7,838 nucleotides of DNA from CAZKUR01 sp964556005 (GTDB lineage: Bacteria > Bacteroidota > Ignavibacteria > Ignavibacteriales > Ignavibacteriaceae). Under the pieces are notes generated by a model. The model made no database searches, was not told the DNA's origin, and saw nothing but the letters and a program-made list of their open reading frames with translations. Made by a program: the position numbers and the translations under genes. The DNA is taken from positions 1 through 7,838 of the forward strand of contig CAZKUR010000132.1 of NCBI GenBank assembly GCA_964556005.1. Direction: 5' to 3'. Positions within the stretch are counted from its first letter, which is position 1, and the number at the start of each line of letters is the position of its first letter. Below, piece after piece: positions 1 through 5,114 of this stretch.

Positions 1-1023
1 ATTATCATCACCGTTATATATACGATATTGCTGGTGATTTATTTCATTATGAATCCATAGCTCGGATTTTATAATATTATCACTATTTTCAACTGAATTG
101 ATGAATAAAATAGAATTATCATTTGGCGACCAGGTAGGATTTAAGACACAATTGAATATTCCTTTTGTATTGGCAATTCCGTTGAACTTATATGTATTAA
201 TTAGCTTTAGTTCATTACCGTTTTCATCGAAGTAAAAAATGATAAAGCCCGGATTAATCCTTTGTTCAATTACTAATTTTTTAGAATCATGCGACCAATC
301 AGCTTCTTCTACAAAATCATTTTGGGTTTTTTTCAATGTTAAAATTAAGTTGCCGTCCAAATCATATACACAGTCTGCTTCCGATTCTTTAGGCAGTGTC
401 TTTAACTTTTCAGCATATACTTTTCTGCTAATTTCTCCGGTTCTCATCTTTTCCCTCAATAATCTATGCTCTTTAAACCCTTGTGTAACAAATACCCACT
501 TACCGTCTGGAGATAACTTCGCCATAAGTCCGTCTGTTAAAAATTTGCTAGACTTATTCTGAATGGAATACCTATAAAGTCCGGGTATACTTCCTTTTTT
601 TCTTAATTGATAAACTATATGATTTAGATCTATAATTGAGGCCGCTACAACATCACTACCCGGAACTTCGATGGTATAATATTTATCCTCTTTCCGATCA
701 TAAATATTTATAATTGAATTATTATTTTTTTTAGTTGTAAACACAATGAAATTCGGATTTCTTGAAAACTTCACATAATAAATTTCATTATTCTCATTTG
801 AGAAAAGCTTTTTTCTGTTGTTTAAATTATTTAAATCAACAAGGTAGTAATTATAGGTTTTACCTGTCCTTTGAGTTTCTATCATAAAACCGTCACTTGA
901 AATATCATTCACGGTAGTTTTCTTATTATTTTTTTCATTAAATTGAAGCAGAACCTTTTTCTGGTACTGTGCCAAGCCTAAATTTGTAAAAAGGATAAAA
1001 GTGGTTAATAATATATATTTCAT
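1..1023 (-). CDS. Secreted TolB/PD40-type beta-propeller protein, partial (C-terminus off window)
   Basis: An open frame of 341 codons runs from ATG at 1023 to the window edge with no stop, checked triplet by triplet. Residues 1-18 form a signal peptide (MKYILLTTFILFTNLGLA, cleavage before Q19), so the protein is exported. Three blade motifs typical of PD40/TolB-like propellers are visible: AKLSPDGKWVF (168-178), ADWSHDSKKL (241-250) and PTWSPNDNSILF (296-307). A lysine/arginine-rich insert lies at about 183-206. Family knowledge: such propellers act in the periplasm or at the surface as binding scaffolds, and the motif alone does not give a ligand. GAAGG sits 9 nt before the start. The gene follows the PTGFT peptide ORF by 58 bp, in the position that the unrelated 243- and 241-aa proteins occupy in the other two cassettes. 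Fold call fairly sure; role unknown. Confidence 0.82.
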   Translation of the reverse strand, partial: MKYILLTTFILFTNLGLAQYQKKVLLQFNEKNNKKTTVNDISSDGFMIETQRTGKTYNYYLVDLNNLNNRKKLFSNENNEIYYVKFSRNPNFIVFTTKKNNNSIINIYDRKEDKYYTIEVPGSDVVAASIIDLNHIVYQLRKKGSIPGLYRYSIQNKSSKFLTDGLMAKLSPDGKWVFVTQGFKEHRLLREKMRTGEISRKVYAEKLKTLPKESEADCVYDLDGNLILTLKKTQNDFVEEADWSHDSKKLVIEQRINPGFIIFYFDENGNELKLINTYKFNGIANTKGIFNCVLNPTWSPNDNSILFINSVENSDNIIKSELWIHNEINHQQYRIYNGDDN

Positions 1024-1081
1024 TTTAAATTGCCTTCAATATTTTATTAAATAAAAATTAATAACTATCTGCTATTTCACT

Positions 1082-1207
1082 TCAAGTAAATCCTGTCGGA
1101 TATACTTCGAGATTTTCAATATAAAGCGGATTTAATCCTAAATGGCAGAATCTTAAGTATCCACCGATTATTGTAATTACAGCTAAAATAGAATATTGCT
1201 TTTTCAT
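1082..1207 (-). CDS. Small hydrophobic peptide (41 aa) ending in PTGFT, cassette copy 1
   Basis: ATG at 1207 is preceded by GAGG with 5 nt spacing; the stop is TGA at 1082-1084. The product starts MKKQYSILAVITIIGG, a positively charged end plus hydrophobic segment (about 6-20), followed by a tail with LNPLYIENL and the terminal sequence VYPTGFT. Two other ORFs at the same position in the operon A and B leaders end in LIIFPTGFT and share LN..Y...L before it, although their N-terminal halves differ. A hydrophobic leader with a short conserved C-terminus resembles a precursor of a released peptide, or a membrane-anchored microprotein; this is inference. The 15 nt encoding PTGFT are almost identical across copies, so conservation of a nucleotide element is an alternative. 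It lies between the twin palindrome and the propeller gene. Confidence 0.55.
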   Translation of the reverse strand: MKKQYSILAVITIIGGYLRFCHLGLNPLYIENLEVYPTGFT

Positions 1208-1280
1208 CCATGCCTCATCACCAATAGTTTCAGCGTATCGGTATTTTTTGAATCAACTTAAATAGAAGTATTTAAAAAGT

Positions 1281-1321
1281 AAATACGCGAAACGCGTATT
1301 TTTATGTACACGTTTCCCGTA
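1281..1321. promoter_or_regulatory. Twin 15-bp palindromic element, copy 1 (putative operator)
   Basis: A perfect inverted repeat has 9-bp arms AAATACGCG (1281-1289) and CGCGTATTT (1293-1301) around AAA. Its core TACGCGAAACGCGTA (1284-1298) is followed by a second, imperfect box TACACGTTTCCCGTA (1307-1321), centres 23 bp apart. The same pair occurs at 4569-4609 and 6956-6996. Two related dyads about two helical turns apart suit a dimeric DNA-binding protein, and the HTH gene ends only about 50 bp away; that pairing is inference. A hairpin terminator for the HTH gene is the alternative, since T-runs flank the stem on both strands, but a terminator would not explain the second box. Confidence 0.55.
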
Positions 1322-1368
1322 TTTTTTAATTCTGCCGTATTAACTTTTACATAAATAAATTAGGATAA

Positions 1369-1575
1369 TTATTCTGCAAGTAAGTTAATATTGCTGAGGC
1401 TAAGCAGGCTTGTGGATTTCAAGTCCAGCTTTTTCAACATGTGTCTTTTGTGAGTTTCTACGGTGCGTGAAGTAATAAAAAGCTTTTCGGCAATTGCACT
1501 GTTTTTCATTCCTTCCGCTACAAATTGGAGTATCTCAATCTTCCTTTTTGTTAAGTTACCTTTAATGTTTCCCAT
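1369..1575 (-). CDS. Stand-alone LuxR/GerE-type HTH transcription regulator, copy 1
   Basis: The 68-aa product is essentially only a LuxR/GerE helix-turn-helix domain: LTKRKIEILQFVAEGMKNSA (8-27) is the first helix region, and IAEKLFITSRTVETHKRHML (28-47) holds the recognition helix with the TVETHKRHML signature. There is no receiver, PAS or autoinducer domain. Single-domain members such as GerE (about 74 aa) are known DNA-binding regulators. The start is set by GGGAG 8 nt upstream. The final residues LLSLSNINLLAE read poorly as the usual fourth helix. The second copy at 7022-7258 carries 8 extra bases here, which shift it into a more family-like SQLTCLASAILTYL frame, so copy 1 may have a frameshifted tail. 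Upstream by 20 bp is the frame of a small membrane protein; downstream lies the twin palindrome. Confidence 0.85.
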   Translation of the reverse strand: MGNIKGNLTKRKIEILQFVAEGMKNSAIAEKLFITSRTVETHKRHMLKKLDLKSTSLLSLSNINLLAE

Positions 1576-1595
1576 TTATGCGGCTCCCTTAAATT

Positions 1596-1795
1596 CTATA
1601 AATAGAAGTTTTTTATTTTATATGAAAATGAACATATTATCCTTAACAATGAAGAGCTATAACCGGAAAAGATAACAAATGAACTTATGCGTTGTTTTAG
1701 AAGTATATAAGCAGCTAATAAACTTAAAAATATAGGTGTGCATATAAAAACATTTTTTGCCCCCCCCGCTTAACGAGACTACTGTACCGATACAT
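1596..1795 (-). CDS. Small membrane-protein ORF interrupted by a G8 tract (-1 frame), copy 1
   Basis: ATG at 1795 has a perfect AAGGAGG site 9 nt upstream. It reads MYRYSSLVKRGG and enters a run of eight G (1760-1767 on the minus strand). In the initial frame translation ends at 1724 after 23 aa. In the -1 frame the tract opens into a hydrophobic stretch (FLSLLAAYILLKQRISSFV, then YSSSLL..CSF) running to TAG at 1596, 20 bp before the HTH start. That frame has no start of its own because a TAA lies directly before the G-run (1770-1772). The 7307-7482 copy shows the same arrangement with G7, and the two -1-frame products align (17 of 41 positions identical by my reading). One more G would give a single 66-aa protein. 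Phase variation by slippage, programmed frameshifting, or a decayed gene could each explain this. Function unknown. Confidence 0.4.
1760..1767. repeat. C8/G8 homopolymer tract
   Basis: Eight C on the plus strand (G on the coding strand) in an otherwise AT-rich region, inside the small ORF starting at 1795. G-runs of this length are known slippage sites in bacteria. The related tract at 7448-7454 has seven. Confidence 0.8.
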
Positions 1796-1804
1796 TTTTG
1801 TTTC

Positions 1805-1811
1805 CCTCCTT
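1805..1811 (-). promoter_or_regulatory. Ribosome binding site AAGGAGG for the poly-G ORF, copy 1
   Basis: A perfect anti-16S core lies 9 nt before ATG 1795. The same site and spacing precede the copy at 7482. This is the main evidence that these very short ORFs are translated. Confidence 0.65.
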
Positions 1812-2102
1812 ATTAAAAACGCTCCCTAATATTATAGTAAAGTTAAAAATAAGATATGAAACTTTTTATAAACTCTGCAAATATTTTTTATAATATCAAG
1901 TAAAAAAAATTATTTAACGTGCTAACTCAGTATTATTCTTTCCTGTTAATCCAAAAAATAAGGTCATAAGGTTGGCGGTTGGCGGGGCGATTATTGTTAC
2001 TAAGGTTGTGACAATAAATAAGGTTTGGAAAATCCTTTCATTAAAAGTAAAAAATATTGAGCTTTTGAATATTTCTTAGTAATTCGGATTTAATGAGATT
2101 GG
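1812..2102. other. AT-rich intergenic region, no gene recognised
   Basis: This lies between the truncated C25 ORF and the poly-G ORF cassette. I see no continuation of the C25 domain in any minus-strand frame. A GG-rich motif (two GGTTGGC units plus GGGG, 1970-1987) stands out on the plus strand. A promoter for the cassette presumably lies here, but I cannot place one. Confidence 0.5.
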
Positions 2103-2705
2103 TTAATGTTGCAGTCTTGAGACAAAAGCGCTTGCTTCTGCAGAAGACGTCACAGGTAACCTCCCGATATAAACTTCACCGTGGCTTGTCAATCCGGAAA
2201 CATACGGATCGTCGGTTGATTCAATTGAAGTTTCGGTAGAAGTAAACGGATTATTGCATGTAACAGAAAAGAATGGTATATAATTCCCGCTTGAATAATC
2301 CACATTTGAATTGATTTTACCGAACTGATCGTACGGAGCATTGATGTTTATAGGCGAATCCGAAGATTCATTCATTGCACTGCCAATTAGAAGGACATAT
2401 TTTAGAGGGTTATTCGAATATACACCCTGTATAATGCCCTGAATTTCGGTTACGGGTAAATTATCTGATATGGTAATAATCTCAGGATGAAATCCCCTTG
2501 ATGTTTGCAATGACACTAATGTATTGCTCCACGTTCCATTTAAAACATCGGGAATTATGATTAAATAATCGTAGCTTTGCGCTTGTATAATGCTTGTGCT
2601 TATAAAAAATGTAATGAGCAGCAGTAATAGTTTTATTGACTTTCCCGAAAATCGGGATTTTGTTTTACTTAATCCGCTATAGCGGGATTTCATTTCATTC
2701 AACAT
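2103..2705 (-). CDS. Truncated C25 (gingipain-like) peptidase fragment, operon A
   Basis: The 200-aa product carries a signal peptide (hydrophobic LLLLLITFFISTSIIQA, cleavage near Q43) after an unusual N-terminal extension rich in S, K and R. The mature part matches the start of a gingipain-like C25 catalytic domain: YDYLIIIPD (45-53), a QTSRGFHPEIITIS strand-helix segment (67-80), KYVLLIGSAMN (102-112, compare the family's YVLLVGD) and GEVYIGRLPV..SAEASAFV (176-194). In known gingipains the catalytic His and Cys lie after this point, so the fragment lacks both and cannot be an active C25 peptidase. It ends abruptly (SRLQH). The start overlaps the matrixin stop as TAATG, with AAGGAGG inside the end of the upstream gene, implying translational coupling. 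Probably a gene remnant; a retained non-catalytic binding domain is the alternative. No T9SS C-terminal domain is present. Confidence 0.7.
   Translation of the reverse strand: MLNEMKSRYSGLSKTKSRFSGKSIKLLLLLITFFISTSIIQAQSYDYLIIIPDVLNGTWSNTLVSLQTSRGFHPEIITISDNLPVTEIQGIIQGVYSNNPLKYVLLIGSAMNESSDSPININAPYDQFGKINSNVDYSSGNYIPFFSVTCNNPFTSTETSIESTDDPYVSGLTSHGEVYIGRLPVTSSAEASAFVSRLQH
2643..2685. repeat. Paired short palindromes inside the C25 N-terminus, copy A
   Basis: TCCCGAAAATCGGGA (2643-2657, 6-bp arms, 3-nt loop) and CCGCTATAGCGG (2674-2685, perfect 12-bp palindrome) lie 16 bp apart within codons 8-21. They resemble REP-type repeats and encode the near-tandem SRYSG / SRFSG residues. The same pair occurs at 5052-5094. 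Confidence 0.6.
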
Positions 2706-3541
2706 TATTTATTACCCTCCTTTTTTATTTCTCCCAGGTAAGCTTCAGGTTTGGGAGTTGTATATAATTTATTTTCCGGACTTTTGGGTAAGTTGGTTTT
2801 GTTTGTCTTCCTTTTGTTTACAGTTTCACTATTAATATAAAATAAAACTTTGGGTTCGTAACTGAAGAAATAATGATGCCGGTTCAGGAATGGATTTAAT
2901 TTTAATTGGCTAATTCCGTCTTGTCCGTATATTTTAATAATACCGTTTTTATCATCTGTAGTCAGATCTCGTTTTATTTGATGATAGGTAAGGCCCTGAA
3001 ACATAACATTATCGGAACAATCTTCTGGATCGGTTTCATCTCCAAGATAAAGCCAATGACCAAATTCATGCAGAATTAAACTTTGAATATCATACTGTGT
3101 ATAATTAGGATCGATAGAGAATTGCCAATATTTATTGAAATAGGTCTCAACTTTGACGATTTGATTATTATTATCTACAGATGTGAGAGTTAAAGCAAGT
3201 GGGATTTTCCCATTTGGATCGGGGGTGGGATCATTGTAGTATCCTACCTGATAAATACCATTGGGTTCTTGACCTTTATCATAATATACATCATCCCCTT
3301 TATTAAACCTAAAAACAGAACCCGCAGCACTCCAACTTGAAGCTGCTGCTTTAATAGCAGTTTTATAATCCTCCTGAGAAGCAAATGCATCACCAAGCAA
3401 ACCATTTATATGGTATGTAACCGTATTTACAGGCCACTTATATCCAGGATAAATATAACACTGCTGCGCAAATATAGTTGGAAAATTTAAAACTATAAAA
3501 AGAATTGACATCCTAATAAGATTTAATATTTTTCTATTCAT
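2705..3541 (-). CDS. Secreted matrixin-like (metzincin) metalloprotease, operon A
   Basis: Residues 1-25 are a signal peptide ending in FA|QQ. The mature domain begins with YKWPVNTVTYHIN (34-46), the usual entry strand of matrixin-type zinc peptidases, followed by an A/S-rich helix (60-74). The zinc site is HEFGHWLYLGD (158-168): ligands H158 and H162, catalytic E159, and third ligand D168 in place of the usual His, with Tyr where the family normally has Gly. The Met-turn is DNVM (M180), followed by RDLTTDDKNGIIKIYG (191-206), a typical matrixin C-terminal helix. A basic tail of about 70 residues (PFLNRHHYFF ... PEAYLGEIKKE) follows and is well conserved in the operon B copy. No cysteine-switch propeptide is seen. 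AAAGGA precedes the start by 8 nt. It lies 43 bp after the 243-aa gene and overlaps the C25 fragment by one base. Probable extracellular endopeptidase; substrate unknown. Confidence 0.85.
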   Translation of the reverse strand: MNRKILNLIRMSILFIVLNFPTIFAQQCYIYPGYKWPVNTVTYHINGLLGDAFASQEDYKTAIKAAASSWSAAGSVFRFNKGDDVYYDKGQEPNGIYQVGYYNDPTPDPNGKIPLALTLTSVDNNNQIVKVETYFNKYWQFSIDPNYTQYDIQSLILHEFGHWLYLGDETDPEDCSDNVMFQGLTYHQIKRDLTTDDKNGIIKIYGQDGISQLKLNPFLNRHHYFFSYEPKVLFYINSETVNKRKTNKTNLPKSPENKLYTTPKPEAYLGEIKKEGNK

Positions 3542-3584
3542 AATACAATTCCTTTAAAAAGTTATTTTGAATTTGCCTGAAGAT

Positions 3585-4316
3585 TTATTTGTTTAATTGT
3601 ATTGCTTTCATTACGGTATTAACATCATCCTCAACAACCGATAAGTCAATAAATTTATATTTCGTAATTAATTGGTCATCCTTTAAATCATATTTTGTAA
3701 AAATTCGAAATCGTATAGTAGGATCATTTATCAATCGGTCGAAAAGATCAAACATTTCATTGTAATTTGCATATATAATCAACTGGTCAGCGGTTAGGAA
3801 AAATAATGCATGTTCGCCAATTCTTAAAGTATCCTCATCTCCTGCTATCATCTTTCCACCCGAAGCAGTTGGCCCTGATTCTATCATAACAGGAATTTGA
3901 TCTTTGGGTATGTTATAATCATTTCTGAGAAATTCTTCAACTTGAACATAAGCGATTGTATGAAAAGTAGCTCTTTCCTTGAGTGGATATTCTTTTCGGA
4001 CGACTGTACCGATAATAATGCAATCCGAACTTGCTATTGAAGCTTTTATATTCCTATAATCATATATTATCTCCGGATTTAAAAGATCAACTCCTATTTT
4101 CTTAAGGTTTGATATTATGGAATCATTATACCCCATGCTGATTAGAATATTTTTGCGCATTTGCGCGCCTGTTAACTTTGTCTTATTATTTTTGGTTAAC
4201 GGAGTCCATCCCCTTTGCCTCATTATTTTGTAAACAGGATTTACTTGCGCTTCTACAATTGAAACAGTAAAAAACGTGAGTAGAAAAACAGTTAATAATT
4301 TTTTTATAAAGGACAT
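3585..4316 (-). CDS. Secreted protein of unknown function, possible netrin/TIMP-like OB fold, operon A
   Basis: A 243-aa product with a clear signal peptide (MSFIKKLLTVFLLTFFTVSIVEA, 1-23). I do not recognise the family with certainty. The mature part starts YKIMRQRGWTP (29-39) and contains SDCIIIGTVVRKEYPL (97-112), FHTIAYVQVEEFLRN (118-132), PVMIESGPT (142-150) and RIGEHALFFL (165-174). The succession 'secreted/visible GxV ... V.VeefL+ ... G-E-ll-FL' resembles netrin-like/TIMP-like beta-barrel domains, some of which inhibit metalloproteases. Because a matrixin is encoded 43 bp downstream, a partner or inhibitor role is an appealing but unproven inference; the N-terminal Cys used by animal TIMPs is absent. 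The start has AAGGA 9 nt upstream and lies 53 bp after the PTGFT peptide stop. The operon B copy (241 aa) shares the first 26 residues exactly and diverges afterwards. Confidence 0.75.
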   Translation of the reverse strand: MSFIKKLLTVFLLTFFTVSIVEAQVNPVYKIMRQRGWTPLTKNNKTKLTGAQMRKNILISMGYNDSIISNLKKIGVDLLNPEIIYDYRNIKASIASSDCIIIGTVVRKEYPLKERATFHTIAYVQVEEFLRNDYNIPKDQIPVMIESGPTASGGKMIAGDEDTLRIGEHALFFLTADQLIIYANYNEMFDLFDRLINDPTIRFRIFTKYDLKDDQLITKYKFIDLSVVEDDVNTVMKAIQLNK

Positions 4317-4603
4317 GATTAATTTTCCTTTTTTATTTAAAATAAATATTTCAATTATCTTTCATTTTATTATGTAAATCCTGTCGGAAATATTATTAAT
4401 GAATCGTAAAAACTATTTAATGAATAAAGATAGGCTAGATTTGAAATTAATAACAAAAGAAAAACTATTAAATAAAATATCTGCATTAAGAACCCCTTTT
4501 TACAGAATATTTAGCTTTTTAGCTTAATTTATTTTTGTAAACAACATATGGGAATATTTTCAAAAAGTAAATACGCGAAACGCGTATTTTTATGTATGCG
4601 TTT
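4249..4603. repeat. 355-bp leader repeat, identical to 6636-6990
   Basis: Read base by base, this segment matches 6636-6990 with no mismatch (offset 2387). It spans the first 22 to 23 codons of the 243-aa gene, the intergenic gap, the PTGFT peptide ORF and the first palindrome. Identity stops inside the second palindrome box on one side and just after the signal peptide codons on the other. Confidence 0.9.
4370..4486 (-). CDS. Small hydrophobic peptide (38 aa) ending in PTGFT, operon A
   Basis: ATG at 4486 is preceded by AAGGGG with 6 nt spacing; the stop is TAA at 4370-4372. The product begins MQIFYLIVFLLLLISNLAYL, a single strongly hydrophobic segment without basic residues, then a short tail SLNSFYDSLIIFPTGFT. 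The C-terminal FPTGFT and the LN..Y...L spacing match the 41-aa peptide at 1082-1207, whose hydrophobic half is different in sequence. This pattern, variable membrane part with a constant end, favours a peptide product over chance. It sits 53 bp upstream of the 243-aa gene and about 85 bp downstream of the twin palindrome. Whether the peptide is released, stays in the membrane, or acts only as an upstream ORF controlling the operon cannot be decided from sequence. Confidence 0.55.
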   Translation of the reverse strand: MQIFYLIVFLLLLISNLAYLYSLNSFYDSLIIFPTGFT

Positions 4604-4609
4604 TCCGTG
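4569..4609. promoter_or_regulatory. Twin 15-bp palindromic element, copy 2 (putative operator)
   Basis: The first box TACGCGAAACGCGTA (4572-4586, within a 9-bp-arm inverted repeat at 4569-4589) is identical to the other two copies. The second box TATGCGTTTTCCGTG (4595-4609) is the most degenerate of the three. No HTH gene lies upstream of this copy; the truncated C25 fragment of operon B is there instead, so any regulator would act in trans. Confidence 0.5.
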
Positions 4610-4721
4610 TTTTTAAAATGTGGTGTGTTACCTTTTTACCTAAAAGAATTGTGTGATTTTTTTTGCAGATGTATTATTATTGCAGCAGCGGAGCAAATTA
4701 ACTGACTGGTGGAATTTAAAA
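4610..4721. other. Junction between operon B remnant and operon A leader
   Basis: About 110 bp with no match that I can see to the other cassettes. It separates the end of the operon B C25 fragment from the operon A palindrome. It occupies the place where the poly-G ORF and HTH gene would be expected, so it probably marks the rearrangement or duplication breakpoint. Confidence 0.5.
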
Positions 4722-5114
4722 TCAGAAGTTATAAGGGTTATTGAAATTTATAGGTGAACCCGCAGGATCATTCATTGCGTTGCCGACTAATAAAACATAT
4801 TTTTTAGCATAACCGGGATTATTATTATAAAAGTCTGCTATGATATTTCGTATAGCTGTTGTATCGGCACCTTCCGGTATTGTTACACCTTCCGGATGAA
4901 AACCTCTTGACGTTTGAAGTAAGCGTAATTGTAAATTCCAGCTACCGTTCAAAGAGTCGGACGTTATAATTAAATAATCATAGTTTTGCGCTTGTATAAT
5001 GCTTGTGCTTATAAAAAATGTAATGAGCAGAAGTAATGTTTTTATTGACTTTCCCGAAAATCGGGATTTTGTTTCACTTAATCCGCTATAGCGGGATTTC
5101 ATTTCATTCAACAT
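4722..5114 (-). CDS. Truncated C25 (gingipain-like) peptidase fragment, operon B
   Basis: A 130-aa homologue of the operon A fragment with the same N-terminal extension and signal peptide (TLLLLITFFISTSIIQA, cleavage near Q43). The mature part has YDYLIITSD (45-53), QTSRGFHPEGVTI (67-79) and KKYVLLVGNAMN (104-115), and then stops after INFNNPYNF. It therefore ends about 60 residues earlier in the domain than copy A, long before the positions of the catalytic His and Cys in the family. The one-base TAATG overlap with the matrixin stop and the internal AAGGAGG are kept. The two copies breaking at different points within the same domain argues for independent decay, or for recombination that repeatedly removes the 3' end. 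Only about 110 bp separate it from the next leader repeat. Probably not an active protease. Confidence 0.65.
   Translation of the reverse strand: MLNEMKSRYSGLSETKSRFSGKSIKTLLLLITFFISTSIIQAQNYDYLIITSDSLNGSWNLQLRLLQTSRGFHPEGVTIPEGADTTAIRNIIADFYNNNPGYAKKYVLLVGNAMNDPAGSPINFNNPYNF
5052..5094. repeat. Paired short palindromes inside the C25 N-terminus, copy B
   Basis: TCCCGAAAATCGGGA (5052-5066) and CCGCTATAGCGG (5083-5094) with the same spacing as at 2643-2685. Nearly identical flanks extend into the end of the matrixin gene. Confidence 0.6.

Noticed and set aside
239..562. Plus-strand ORF of 107 aa
   Set aside because: It lies antisense within the propeller gene, whose minus-strand frame has a signal peptide and PD40 motifs; the plus product has no recognisable features.
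1082..1105. YPTGFT tail compared with the YPNPF start of type IX secretion sorting domains
   Set aside because: The resemblance is limited to Y-P and F, the peptide ends there, and no sorting domain follows.
1463..1675. Plus-strand ORF of 70 aa
   Set aside because: It overlaps the HTH gene antisense and is explained by it.
2051..2074. Inverted repeat AAATATT / AATATTT followed by T-rich sequence on the minus strand, possible terminator of operon A
   Set aside because: The stem is entirely A/T with a 9-nt loop; in such AT-rich sequence it is not distinguishable from chance.
4561..4569. TACTTTTTG on the minus strand beside the palindrome, resembling a Bacteroidota -7 element (TAnnTTTG)
   Set aside because: It has one base too many, and the copy at 1273-1281 lacks the final G; not conserved enough to call.
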